Shown one piece after another: positions 53,200 through 62,734 of a DNA stretch of 64,000 bases. The notes beneath the pieces are model-generated. The model worked only from the letters and a program-made list of their open reading frames with translations. It had not been told where the DNA came from and ran no database searches. The position numbers and the translations under genes are program-made. Origin of the DNA: CAJPPJ01 sp963536495 (GTDB lineage: Bacteria; Bacillota_I; Bacilli_A; RF39; UBA660); NCBI GenBank assembly GCA_963536495.1, contig CAUTAF010000002.1, positions 62,001 through 126,000 of the forward strand. Direction: 5' to 3'. Position 1 is the stretch's first letter; the number at the start of each line of letters is the position of its first letter.

Positions 53200-54591
53200 T
53201 TACCTCACTATTTCATACAAAGTTTTTTCTTTTGTATCTTTTAGAATTATATTTTTTTCTTTTAATTCTTCTCTTATTTGATCTGCTAAAACATAGTTTT
53301 TATTCTTTTTAGCTTGATCACGTTCTTTTATTTTTTCTTCAATATATTTAATTAAATCTTCATCTATTTCTTCTTCTTTAAATAAATCTAAACTTAATAC
53401 TTTATCGAATTCTTTCAATAAATATATTTTACTAGAATTAGATATATTGCTTTTTAAAACATCATACATTGTTTTTAACATAAGAGAAGTATTTAAATCA
53501 TTATTTATGGCATCTTTAAATTGATTTAAATATTCTTTTATTATTTCTTCATTTAATTTTTTATCTTCTTTTAAATTTTTAACTTTATTTCTAATTTTAT
53601 TTAATAAATTACCATTTTTCTTTATTTCTTCTAAATCTAAAACTAGTTGTGATCTATAATGACTTTGTAAACAAGTTAAACGATATGCAAGTGGATCTAT
53701 ATTATCTTCTTTTAATGTATCAACAGTTATTACATTACCTAAAGATTTACTCATTTTTGCATTTTTCAAATTTAAATGTTCTCCATGCATAAAATATCTA
53801 CACCATTTATGTCCTAAATAAGCTTCTGATTGAGCTATTTCGTTAGTGTGATGTGGAAATATATTGTCTACCCCTCCACAGTGAATATCTAAATATTCTC
53901 CTAAGTTTTTAATAGCTAAACCACTACATTCAATGTGCCACCCAGGATATCCATATCCCCAAGGTGAATCCCATTTCATTTCTTGATTTTTAAATTTAGA
54001 ATCAGTAAACCAAAGTGCAAAATCTTCTTGATTCTTTTTATTAGAATCATAATCTACTGTTTCTCTAACACCTACTTGTTGATTATTCCTATTTCCTGGT
54101 AATTCATAATAATCTTTAAACTTTTTAACATCAAAATAAACATTATTGTTTGAAACATATCCATAACCATTTTCAATAATTTTTTCAATCATTTTAATAG
54201 TAAAAGGAATATTTTCACTAGCTTTTTCAAATATTTTAGGAATCTTTATATTCAAACTTTCACAATCTTCTACAAACTTTTTTGTATAAAAATCTGCTAT
54301 TTCCGATACTTTTTTATGTTCTTTTAAAGCAGCCTTTTGCATTTTATCTTCACCAGTATCAGAATCATTTTCTAAATGTCCTATATCGGTAATATTCATT
54401 ACTCTTCTTACATCATATCCTAAAAACTTTAATGATTTTTCTAATATATCTTCAAAAATATAAGTTCTTAAATTACCAATATGTGCATAACTATATACTG
54501 TTGGTCCACAAGTATATAAATTAACGACATTTTCTTTATGCGGAATAAATTCTTCTTGTTTTTTTGTAAGAGTATTATAAATTTTCATCAT
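53200..54591 (-). CDS. cysS: Cysteinyl-tRNA synthetase
   Basis: A protein of 463 aa, class I. YTCGPTVYSYAHIGNLRTYI has the zinc Cys and HIGH motif. WHIECSGLAIKNLG and CGGVDNIFPHHTNEIAQSE complete the zinc site. KMSKSLGN is intact. The helical C-terminal region ends LKDTKEKTLYEIVR. It overlaps gltX by 17 nt and so is translationally coupled. No cysE is present between them, unlike B. subtilis. Confidence 0.96.
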   Translation of the reverse strand: MMKIYNTLTKKQEEFIPHKENVVNLYTCGPTVYSYAHIGNLRTYIFEDILEKSLKFLGYDVRRVMNITDIGHLENDSDTGEDKMQKAALKEHKKVSEIADFYTKKFVEDCESLNIKIPKIFEKASENIPFTIKMIEKIIENGYGYVSNNNVYFDVKKFKDYYELPGNRNNQQVGVRETVDYDSNKKNQEDFALWFTDSKFKNQEMKWDSPWGYGYPGWHIECSGLAIKNLGEYLDIHCGGVDNIFPHHTNEIAQSEAYLGHKWCRYFMHGEHLNLKNAKMSKSLGNVITVDTLKEDNIDPLAYRLTCLQSHYRSQLVLDLEEIKKNGNLLNKIRNKVKNLKEDKKLNEEIIKEYLNQFKDAINNDLNTSLMLKTMYDVLKSNISNSSKIYLLKEFDKVLSLDLFKEEEIDEDLIKYIEEKIKERDQAKKNKNYVLADQIREELKEKNIILKDTKEKTLYEIVR

Positions 54592-56023
54592 TTAACCTTT
54601 TTAATACCTTTTCTTTTCCAAGTAAATATATAGTTGCAGATAATTCAGGACCATGCATCAAACCACTACTTGCTATTCTTATAGGCATAAATAAACTTTT
54701 TCCTTTATTACCTGTTTCTTCTTTTACTTTATTAATAATATTAACTATATTTTCTTCAGTAAAATCTTCTAATTCTTCTATATGTTTTTTAAAAGATTTA
54801 ACTGTTTTGATAGATTGTTCTTCTTTTAATATTTCTTTTGCTTCTTCAGTTATTTCATGATTATCATTAAAGAATATTGAAATTTCATCTATTATTTCTT
54901 CAGCATATGATATATGTTGTTGATAAATTTCAAGTAATCTATTTATCCATGCTTCATCTTTACCGTCCAAAGAATATTTGTTAGTTATAAAAGGTATAAT
55001 CCATTCTTTAAATTTATCAAATGGCATTTTCTTAATATAATGAGAATTTATCCATCTTAATTTTTTAATATCGTATACTGCCGGAGATTTATTAATTCTA
55101 GTACTATCCCAGTCTTTAGTTAATTCTTCTAATGTAAATATTTCTTTATTTTCTGGATGAGTCCAACCTAAAAGTGCTAAGTAATTTACTATAGCTTCTG
55201 GTAAATAACCAGCATTATATAAATCCATAAAACTTGCATCACCATTTCTCTTAGATAACTTATGTCCATCTTCTCTTATAATGTGTGGTAAGTGTATATA
55301 AACTGGTGATTCCCAACCAAATGATTTATAAAGCAATAAATATTTAGGAGTTGAAGATAAGTATTCATTTCCTCTTACCACATGAGTAATATTCATCAAA
55401 TGATCATCTATTACATTAGCAAAATTATATGTTGGAAATCCATCACTCTTAATTAAAATTTGATCTTCTAAAAGTTTATTTTCAACAGATATTTTTCCAT
55501 ATACTAAATCTTCATATGAAGTTATACCTTCTTTTGGCATCTTTTGTCTAATAACATATGGCTCATTATTAGCTACTCTTTTTTTAGCTTCTTCTAAAGA
55601 TATATTTTTACATTTACCATCATACATAAATGTAACTTTCATAAGTTCTGCTTCTTCTCTTAATTCTTGTAATCTTTCTTCATTACAAAAACAGTAATAA
55701 GCTTCACCTTTTTCTACTAATTCTTCAGCATATTTTAAATAAATATCTTTTCTTTCACTTTGGATATATGGTCCACAATCTTTAGGATTATTAGGTCCTT
55801 CATCTATATTTAAATTACATAATTCTAATGTTTTATAAATAAACTCTACTGCACCTTCTTTTTGTCTTGTTTGATCAGTATCTTCTATTCTAAGTATAAA
55901 ATCTCCATTTTCATGTTTTGCTACTAAATATTCAAATAATGCACTTCTTAAATTTCCTATATGCATAAAACCTGTTGGACTTGGTGCAAATCTTGTTCTA
56001 ATTTTTTTATTGTTATCTATCAT
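54575..56023 (-). CDS. gltX: Glutamyl-tRNA synthetase
   Basis: A protein of 482 aa. TRFAPSPTGFMHIGNLR contains the HIGH motif, IDDHLMNITHVVRGNEYL follows, and KLSKRNGD is the KMSKS equivalent. The C-terminal anticodon domain is present. Whether it also makes Glu-tRNA-Gln cannot be judged from the window. The ATG at 56023 with GGAGG 4 nt upstream is chosen over an earlier codon that overlaps the ribosome site. Confidence 0.96.
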   Translation of the reverse strand: MIDNNKKIRTRFAPSPTGFMHIGNLRSALFEYLVAKHENGDFILRIEDTDQTRQKEGAVEFIYKTLELCNLNIDEGPNNPKDCGPYIQSERKDIYLKYAEELVEKGEAYYCFCNEERLQELREEAELMKVTFMYDGKCKNISLEEAKKRVANNEPYVIRQKMPKEGITSYEDLVYGKISVENKLLEDQILIKSDGFPTYNFANVIDDHLMNITHVVRGNEYLSSTPKYLLLYKSFGWESPVYIHLPHIIREDGHKLSKRNGDASFMDLYNAGYLPEAIVNYLALLGWTHPENKEIFTLEELTKDWDSTRINKSPAVYDIKKLRWINSHYIKKMPFDKFKEWIIPFITNKYSLDGKDEAWINRLLEIYQQHISYAEEIIDEISIFFNDNHEITEEAKEILKEEQSIKTVKSFKKHIEELEDFTEENIVNIINKVKEETGNKGKSLFMPIRIASSGLMHGPELSATIYLLGKEKVLKRLNDENL

Positions 56024-56034
56024 TTTTCCTCCAA

Positions 56035-56673
56035 TCAATTATAGTTATTAGGATTTAATAATTTCCAATTATTATCAACTTTTACTATAACTAAACTTTT
56101 TTTATTTTCAAAATTATCTTCTTTTCCTTTTAATTTATAATTAATTAAAACTTTATAAGCTTTTGTTATTTTTTTATCAAAAAGATGTTGCTTATCAAGC
56201 AATTTTAATTCTTCTTTTTTAAGTTCTTCTCCAGTATCTATTACAATACAACTAATATTGTTTTTACCACTATCTTTAAGTTCATTTAAATAAAAACCAT
56301 TATCTACATCAACATATTTTTCTATTTTTTTAAAATCTAAAGATTTTAAATACTCACAATATTTTTTTGCCACCCTAACTCTTATATTATTCGCATTAAG
56401 AATTCCAGTTAATAAAACTATAGATATCGCTATAAAAATACAAATATTAGTAATGAAATAATAATCAATTTTTTTCTTTTTAACACTTTCGATGTTTATT
56501 TCTTTTTCTTCTATTTTTTCTTCAAAACCTTTATCTTTAACAACTATAGTTTCGTTAACAGAATCATTATTTTGAACAAAATTCTTCATATCACTAAACT
56601 CTACTACCTCTTCATTCTTTGTAATGTCTTCGATACTTTCGTTAGTAGGTGTTATAAGTATATCATCTTCCAT
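56035..56673 (-). CDS. Single-span membrane protein with outside domain (paralog of 7347 and 52739)
   Basis: A protein of 212 aa. A charged, disordered cytoplasmic part (about 1-70) is followed by one membrane helix (YYFITNICIFIAISIVLLTG). The outside domain runs about 95-212, with YCEYLKSLDFKKIEKYVD, LKKEELKLLD, KKITKAYKVLINYKL and a closing SLVIVKVDNNWKLLNP. The final strand pattern matches the other two proteins of this type. Ends in TGA. Directly upstream of gltX (11 nt). Confidence 0.65.
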   Translation of the reverse strand: MEDDILITPTNESIEDITKNEEVVEFSDMKNFVQNNDSVNETIVVKDKGFEEKIEEKEINIESVKKKKIDYYFITNICIFIAISIVLLTGILNANNIRVRVAKKYCEYLKSLDFKKIEKYVDVDNGFYLNELKDSGKNNISCIVIDTGEELKKEELKLLDKQHLFDKKITKAYKVLINYKLKGKEDNFENKKSLVIVKVDNNWKLLNPNNYN

Positions 56674-56785
56674 ATTAACCTCTATGTATTTATTATATCA
56701 CCTTAAATTTATTTTATATATTTTTAGAGACAATTTTATAAAATATATAAAAGTTAGTATATATTTTTTTGTTATTTTGTCAATA

Positions 56786-56818
56786 AAAGAAAAAATACTA
56801 TTTTAAGTATTTTTATCT
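56786..56818. terminator. Intrinsic terminator
   Basis: AAAAATACT / AGTATTTTT with a 6-nt loop, overlapping the stop codon of the 56813 gene. It separates that transcript from the 56673-52354 transcript. Confidence 0.7.
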
Positions 56819-57673
56819 TATTTTATTTTTATTTTCTTCTTTATTTTTTTCATAACTAAAATTTTCTCTATTTAATAAATATTTCTTTTCTAGTAAATCT
56901 TTTATATTTTTATTTTTTTCTGCTTCTAATTTTTTACTTATTTCTTCTTTAGGTAATTTTCTTATCTTTTTACTCTCTAAAAGATTAGATTTTATAACAA
57001 TTTTTCTATAACCATTATCACTATATATTTCTTGATAACCATTATATATTTCTTCACCCATATTATTTAATTCTATACAGTTAAAAACATCAAAATAAAC
57101 TCTATTTGCTAATGTTACAGAATCGGCAGAACTTATAAATAAAGGTTCATCAAAACTATAAAAATCTATTTCATCTTCTATTTTTTTCAATCTCTTCGAA
57201 CTAAGAACTATCTTATTTTTTTCTAAACCTTCTTTCGTAAAATTTCTTGTTTTACTGTAAGAATGAATCTCACAAAGATTATCTTCTTTAGCTACATCTT
57301 TTAATTCTTCTTTTATAGTATAATCTGCACTTTCTTTATCTATCGATATTAAAGCTTTATCTCTTACTAAATGTGTTATATTTTCTTTTTTAGATAGCTT
57401 AGCAGCAAATATAGAAATATTCTTATAATTATCTTCTTCCTCTATTCTAAGAAGAAATTCTAAATCTTTATTTCTAATTATTAAACTATTACTAAATAAA
57501 TCTACTGTTTCTATTTTAAAATTTTCTTTTATTAAACTTAAAATATTCTTTATTTCTTCATATATATAATCTTTATTTAAATCTTTATTAACATCTTTTC
57601 CTATATTTAATTTTTCTAAATAATCATCTATATTTCTAGATAATTCTTGATAACTCATTTTGTTATTTATCAT
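56813..57673 (-). CDS. Hypothetical protein, 286 aa
   Basis: A soluble, highly charged protein (Lys/Glu rich) without membrane helices or a motif I can assign. The N-terminal half alternates helices and strands (SLIIRNKDLEFLLRIEEED), the centre has SADSVTLANRVYFDVFNCIEL, and the last ~50 residues are a basic coiled coil (KKLEAEKNKNIKDLLEKKYL). It overlaps the upstream ABC_trans_CmpB-like gene by 11 nt, so the two may work together. Confidence 0.55.
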   Translation of the reverse strand: MINNKMSYQELSRNIDDYLEKLNIGKDVNKDLNKDYIYEEIKNILSLIKENFKIETVDLFSNSLIIRNKDLEFLLRIEEEDNYKNISIFAAKLSKKENITHLVRDKALISIDKESADYTIKEELKDVAKEDNLCEIHSYSKTRNFTKEGLEKNKIVLSSKRLKKIEDEIDFYSFDEPLFISSADSVTLANRVYFDVFNCIELNNMGEEIYNGYQEIYSDNGYRKIVIKSNLLESKKIRKLPKEEISKKLEAEKNKNIKDLLEKKYLLNRENFSYEKNKEENKNKIR

Positions 57674-58331
57674 TATTTTTACCTCTTACTACTTTAGCAT
57701 TATTAAAAATACTATTTAAATATTTATCTGGATAATACTTATCTAATAAAACATCCACAATATTATTAGCTTTTTTATTATTTCTTCTTTCATTTTGTCT
57801 ATAACAAGCAAGTATAGATATAGTGCAATCTATTATTAAAACATAAGTTATAATTCTGGTTATCCATTTATGATTAGATATGTTTTTAATAAATTTATCA
57901 ACAAGTGGAATGATAAATAAAGCAAATATAATCCCAAAAAATCCCCAAAATATCATATGAAACAAACTCGTTCTTCCATTAAAATTAAAACTTAGATAAG
58001 AATAATCCCAGGATATTGTCCCAAATATTTTTTCTTGTAAAAAAGAAAATAAATATTCTATTATTCCTCCCCCTAAAAATCCATAAAGAAAACCTTTAAA
58101 TATCGATAAAATTTTATTATTTTTATAAAAATTACTAAAAGAATATAAAATATATAAGATTAAAAAACCTATTCCATATATAGGAATTAAAGGTTCATAA
58201 ATAAGACCTTGTCTAATTACTATTTCACCTTTAAAAACAGTTAATAAGTTTTCATGAAGAAAACCTATAAAACTACCAATTATAAATATCCAAAAATATT
58301 CAGTATAAGTTTTTCTAATTTTATTTTCCAT
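57663..58331 (-). CDS. Membrane protein of the ABC_trans_CmpB family (putative ABC-transporter type IV)
   Basis: A protein of about 222 aa with five to six membrane segments. The core FLYGFLGGGIIEYLFSFLQE and WDYSYLSFNFNGRTSLFH match the family's G-x-x-x-E-Y and W-D-Y-S ... N-x-x-G-R signature. Despite the name there is no ATPase partner nearby, and the role is unknown. The start is uncertain: the ATG at 58331 has only a weak GGG site, and a GTG at 58349 is the alternative. Confidence 0.72.
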   Translation of the reverse strand: MENKIRKTYTEYFWIFIIGSFIGFLHENLLTVFKGEIVIRQGLIYEPLIPIYGIGFLILYILYSFSNFYKNNKILSIFKGFLYGFLGGGIIEYLFSFLQEKIFGTISWDYSYLSFNFNGRTSLFHMIFWGFFGIIFALFIIPLVDKFIKNISNHKWITRIITYVLIIDCTISILACYRQNERRNNKKANNIVDVLLDKYYPDKYLNSIFNNAKVVRGKNNDK

Positions 58332-58361
58332 TATAAACCCAATAAACACCTTTATTATATA

Positions 58362-59879
58362 CTAAAATAAAGGAGATAGAAATCTTAGTATCTTATTTAT
58401 TATTTTATTAATTCTTTTTTCGTTTTTCTTTATGGCTTTTTTTGACAATTTAGAACATTTTTTAGATGTTTTTATAAAATCTTTCTTTAAATCTTTAATT
58501 ATTTCACTTTTGTAAAAAACTGAATTTGATTCAAATGTTAAAAATAAACTTCTATAATCTAAATTTACAGTTCCAATACAAGCTATTTCATCATCAACAA
58601 GAACTGCTTTAGCATGTAAAAATCCAGGAGTATAAGTTAATATATCTACCTTTTCTTTTGCTAAATCACTAGCATAACTTAAAGTCATATTATATGCCAT
58701 TTTTTTATCAGGTATCTTAGGTATATATATTTTTACATCTACTCCTCTTTTAACAGCGGATATCAAAGCTTTACTTAATTTTTCATTAACCATTAAATAC
58801 GGTGTGTAAAACCATGCATATTTTTTACTGTTATCTAGTAATTTAACATATAAATTATTAGATATTTCTTCTTTATAATTTGGTGAATCATAATACGAAA
58901 GTATATAACCATCTTTTTTGTTACTTACATAATTTTTTTTAAAAATTTCATCTCCAAGTTTATTTTTAGAATATGCATTCCAAAATTCCATAAACATATA
59001 AGTATAGTTTTCTACTGCTTTTCCTCTAAGTTGAAATCCAATATCTTTCCAATGACCAAATCTTACTTTTTCATTTATATATTCATCTGCTATATTTATA
59101 CCGCCACTAAATACAATCTTATTATCAATTATCATCATTTTTCTATGATCTCTATTATTTAATGATGATGTTATAAATCTAACAGGATTAAAAACATTAC
59201 ATTTAATTCCTTTTTGATTTAATATAAAAATATTTTTAAAAGAATAAGTCGTCATGCTACCAAAATCATCATATAAAATTCTAACATCAACATTTTCTTT
59301 CACTTTTTTTTCTAATATTTTCATAATAGAATTCAAAAATTTTCCTTTTGATAAAATAAAATATTCTAAGAAAATAAACTTTTCTGCTTTTTCTAATTCT
59401 TTAATCATATCTAAATACATATCTTCTCCAAGAGAATAATATTTAGCATATTCATTATAATTTATATTTGTATTAGTGTTTTTTGCTACATAATTAAATA
59501 TCTCATATATCTTTTTATCATCATTTTTAAGTTCTTCATTAACACTTTTATTAGGTAAAAGAGTGAATTTTACATTCTCTTTACCTTTTTTTATCTTTTT
59601 CATTATAGGTTTAGAAGTCTTCTTATTAGCAGAAGTAAAATACAACCAAGATCCAAATATCGGTATGAAAAACAAAATAAAAATCCAAATTGGTTTGTAA
59701 GACGTTTCTTCTTTTTTATCATAAAGCAAGCGAAATATTACCGCTAAAGAAATAATACTAAAAAAAACTAAAACAAAAAAGAGCACTTCATAAAACCAAT
59801 TAATTATTAATATATAAAATAATAATTGGATTGTTATATATGGTGATATTATAAATAATCTATCTAGTATTCTTTTCAT
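58362..59879 (-). CDS. cls: Cardiolipin synthase
   Basis: A protein of 505 aa. Two N-terminal membrane segments (about 12-50 and 66-82) precede two phospholipase-D motifs, HRKMMIIDNKIVFSGGINIAD and HAKAVLVDDEIACIGTVNLD (HxK-x4-D both intact). It joins two phosphatidylglycerols into cardiolipin at the membrane. Complete. The ribosome site AAAGGAA precedes the ATG. Confidence 0.93.
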   Translation of the reverse strand: MKRILDRLFIISPYITIQLLFYILIINWFYEVLFFVLVFFSIISLAVIFRLLYDKKEETSYKPIWIFILFFIPIFGSWLYFTSANKKTSKPIMKKIKKGKENVKFTLLPNKSVNEELKNDDKKIYEIFNYVAKNTNTNINYNEYAKYYSLGEDMYLDMIKELEKAEKFIFLEYFILSKGKFLNSIMKILEKKVKENVDVRILYDDFGSMTTYSFKNIFILNQKGIKCNVFNPVRFITSSLNNRDHRKMMIIDNKIVFSGGINIADEYINEKVRFGHWKDIGFQLRGKAVENYTYMFMEFWNAYSKNKLGDEIFKKNYVSNKKDGYILSYYDSPNYKEEISNNLYVKLLDNSKKYAWFYTPYLMVNEKLSKALISAVKRGVDVKIYIPKIPDKKMAYNMTLSYASDLAKEKVDILTYTPGFLHAKAVLVDDEIACIGTVNLDYRSLFLTFESNSVFYKSEIIKDLKKDFIKTSKKCSKLSKKAIKKNEKRINKIINKILRFLSPLF

Positions 59880-59920
59880 TCAAATTCCTTTATATAAATA
59901 AACAATTTTGTTCAAAAGTT

Positions 59921-61075
59921 TTAAATATTTAATTTTTTGATATATTCATATCCTAATAAAATTTTATTAGAAATGCTAGTGTTTTCATTATATATTTCTT
60001 TTAATTTATCCATAACTTTTACTTCTTGATCATATAAGCTATAAAAACTATCATAAGCTTTATAATTTATCTTAAAAATATCTTTAAATATTTTTGAGTT
60101 AAGTATAGGATCAACAACCATTTCACTATATTTCCATATTAAATTAGGAGTTTCAAATTCTTCTTTTTTATAATTAGGAAACATTTCTTTCCATTTTTCA
60201 AACCAAAAAAAGTGTAATATTTCATGAGATGTAGTTTCTATTAATTTTTCTTCATCAACTATACCTATAGAAAAACTGTATGTATCTAAATATCTAGGAA
60301 ATATAGGTATAATACCCACATTTGCAATAATTTTAGATACTTTAAGATTAGAAATATCAAAATATTCAGATAAGCTTTTTAAGTATATATCATTATATTT
60401 ATTCCATATATTAGTATATTCTGTTATTTTTTGATTTAGCAAATCAAAGTTATCATAATATCTCTTATTAACAATATCTTCAATTTGTTTATTTATATCT
60501 AAATCCTTTTTTATTTCTTTTAACTCTGGAAAAAGACCAGTAACATATTTATATGTGTTTATTGTCTTATCCTTTTCATTATATGCATATTTTACTAAAT
60601 CTATATTTTCTTCTAAAGTCATAACTTTAAATTCAACTATTAAAGATTTTTTATATTTCATATAATATCTACTTTCAGTTTCATCTACTATAATAAAGTT
60701 TAATCTTTTATATAAAGAAACAGCTTTTTTATTTTCTTTATAAACCCATAAATAAACAATATTGTTAATATCTAATATATTTTTTATAATCTCTGTTCCT
60801 ATACCTAAACTTCTATAAGATTCTTCTAAATATATTTCATCAAGTAATACTCCATCATCTTGTTTTTTTATCAAAAGACATCCAATAGCTTTATTATTAA
60901 ATAGTATTATCTTATATTCTTTTAATTCTTTAGGAATAGAAGTATCAATATAATTGTTTATTTTAATTTTTTCTTCTTCTGTTAAATTATTAGCATAAGT
61001 ATAAATAATATTACTTTTAGCTTGTTTTAAATAATTTATATAATCTATACTAGCATCTACTAAACTATATTTCAT
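59921..61075 (-). CDS. GNAT acetyltransferase fused to a zincin-like HExxH domain
   Basis: A protein of 384 aa. Residues 1-140 are a GNAT domain: IYLEESYRSLGIGTEIIKNI is the acetyl-CoA loop (R-x-x-G-x-G) and KKAVSLYKRLNFIIVD the final helix-strand. Residues about 150-384 are a helical domain with TTSHEILHFFWFEKW (HExxH at 284-288), and a Glu ~23 residues on (KYSEMVVDP) that could be the third ligand. So a gluzincin-type metal site is plausible. I know of no described pairing of these two. Target unknown. Confidence 0.72.
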   Translation of the reverse strand: MKYSLVDASIDYINYLKQAKSNIIYTYANNLTEEEKIKINNYIDTSIPKELKEYKIILFNNKAIGCLLIKKQDDGVLLDEIYLEESYRSLGIGTEIIKNILDINNIVYLWVYKENKKAVSLYKRLNFIIVDETESRYYMKYKKSLIVEFKVMTLEENIDLVKYAYNEKDKTINTYKYVTGLFPELKEIKKDLDINKQIEDIVNKRYYDNFDLLNQKITEYTNIWNKYNDIYLKSLSEYFDISNLKVSKIIANVGIIPIFPRYLDTYSFSIGIVDEEKLIETTSHEILHFFWFEKWKEMFPNYKKEEFETPNLIWKYSEMVVDPILNSKIFKDIFKINYKAYDSFYSLYDQEVKVMDKLKEIYNENTSISNKILLGYEYIKKLNI

Positions 61076-61436
61076 AGCAAATCCTTTCTTATATATTTTT
61101 ATTTAATTTTGAAAATATATTTAAATTATATCATATAAAAAGAAGTGTTTTTATTTAATCAAAAGAAAACCAGCTATTAAACTAATCCCATTTGGAATTA
61201 AAATAATAAGCTGGTCGCATTTCTTATTGTCGAATTTAACATTTGAATCAAAAATATTTACTCTAAAAGTTAATTGTAAATAATTATAAATTGTAATATA
61301 TAAATTCTAAACTTAAAAATTTAAATAAATTATAAATTATTTAGAGCAAATATATAAACAAATGACAACAAGAATGCTTTGGCTAAAAATATTTATTTTT
61401 ATTTAATCCACAAAATAACTTAGTAGAACCAATAAA
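61076..61436. repeat. 361-nt gap with a long imperfect hairpin
   Basis: No gene is seen. At 61170-61214 CCAGCTATTAAACTAATCCC pairs imperfectly with the downstream GGAATTAAAATAATAAGCTGG around a short loop (ATTT). On the minus strand it is followed by TTTTCTTTT, so it could be a terminator about 220 nt past the 61437 gene. The minus strand across it reads a short open stretch (DQLIILIPNGISLIAGFLL) with no start, possibly a gene relic. The rest is A+T-rich. Confidence 0.45.
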
Positions 61437-61937
61437 TTATATAGTAAATTCTGTAGAATTCAACTTAGAAATTTCAAAATCTGTCTTTTGAATTTCACTA
61501 TCTATTTCTGCAATTTTTTTTCTTAATTTCTTTCTATCAAAATTTAATGTCTTAGATTCAAAATATGAATTATTTACTTCTGTAACTCTTTTTTTACTAT
61601 TTTTTAATGTTAATAAATTTTCATATGTTGTCTTAAGTTTTCTTAAATTAGTATTATCAACTATCGCTTCTTGTATAGTTCTACCATCACTTAATTTAAA
61701 TTCATTATTTTTTTCATATAAAATAGCTTTCAATTTTGATAACTCTTTAGAAGTTTTTTCTATATCTTCAAGATTTAAATCAAACTCTTCTTTATTATCT
61801 TCAATCAAATTAACTCTACCATCAAGTTCTTCGATAGATATATTTAAAGCATAATCTTCTATACTATAAACTTTTGAATTTAAATTTTTTTCTGTTTCTG
61901 AAATTAAATTCATAAGTGCTGATATATTTGTTTTCAT
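61437..61937 (-). CDS. DIP1984/DUF6847-like coiled-coil protein
   Basis: A protein of 166 aa, almost wholly helical. The order of a long N-terminal helix, KLSDGRTIQEAIVDNTNLRKL in the middle and a C-terminal IAEIDSEIQKTDFEISKLN follows the pattern of DIP1984 (septicolysin-like) proteins: DGxTLxEALxxRDxL, then iDxxxRELDxxIQxxNW. The family is small, soluble and of unknown role despite the septicolysin label. Ribosome site AAAGGAG. It stands alone between two gaps. Confidence 0.5.
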   Translation of the reverse strand: MKTNISALMNLISETEKNLNSKVYSIEDYALNISIEELDGRVNLIEDNKEEFDLNLEDIEKTSKELSKLKAILYEKNNEFKLSDGRTIQEAIVDNTNLRKLKTTYENLLTLKNSKKRVTEVNNSYFESKTLNFDRKKLRKKIAEIDSEIQKTDFEISKLNSTEFTI

Positions 61938-62006
61938 TTTATTATTCTCCTTTTATCATTTACATTTTACTATATATCAAAAGAAAAGAATATTACAAAT
62001 AATATT

Positions 62007-62651
62007 CTAGTTTAATTTTTTAACTAATTTTTTACTATATCCATAAACAGGACTTGAAAACTCTTTTTTAAATATATCTTTTTCATATTCTAAATAATCT
62101 TTACCAAATTTATTGATAGTATATATTTTAAATCTTTCTGGATTATAATTTTCCATATCAAAATATTCTTCTTTTTTATATACTTGAAAAAATAACTCTG
62201 TTAAATCTAAATCTACTAATGTATCTATTCCTCTTTCTAATGATTTTTCTGCTACTTTTTTAACACAATCATTAGCGTGATATCCACCTATTACTAATTT
62301 ATCGACATCTTTTAATTTTTCTATTATTTTATCTTCATCTGGATATTTAGGAATAAAATTTTTCTTTTCATTTCCTCTTTCATCATATGCATTAATATCC
62401 AAAAATAAAGTATCAGTATATATTATTTTATCTTCTTCTTTTTTATCTATTCCATATATTTTTTTATCAGGAAACATTACAAAAATAACTTGATAATCTT
62501 TTTGTCTATATCTTCTATCAATTGTTTCATTAAGTATCGGCATAGGTTTTAAAATATGCCACGTATCATATAAACTCTCATCAGATAGTAAATATGTACT
62601 AGCAAATTCTTTTATAGGATATAAATACAAAAACACTTTTTTCATAATCAT
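62007..62651 (-). CDS. Hypothetical protein, isochorismatase-like reading possible
   Basis: A protein of 214 aa, soluble. KLVIGGYHANDCVKKVAEKSLERG followed by IDTLVDLDLTE looks like the Cys-hydrolase segment of isochorismatase-fold proteins (xGxxTxxCVxxTAxxAxxxG, then D). The catalytic Asp and Lys that should precede it are not clear (DTLFLDINAYDERG is a candidate). The start is taken at 62651, 5 nt after GGAG; the ATG at 62645 is also possible. Function not assigned. Confidence 0.45.
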   Translation of the reverse strand: MIMKKVFLYLYPIKEFASTYLLSDESLYDTWHILKPMPILNETIDRRYRQKDYQVIFVMFPDKKIYGIDKKEEDKIIYTDTLFLDINAYDERGNEKKNFIPKYPDEDKIIEKLKDVDKLVIGGYHANDCVKKVAEKSLERGIDTLVDLDLTELFFQVYKKEEYFDMENYNPERFKIYTINKFGKDYLEYEKDIFKKEFSSPVYGYSKKLVKKLN

Positions 62652-62734
62652 CAAGTCTCCATATTTTCTACTTTTAAAAGTATTTTATTATCTAATTTCA
62701 TTATAGCATATATCTTATTTAAACATACTATATT

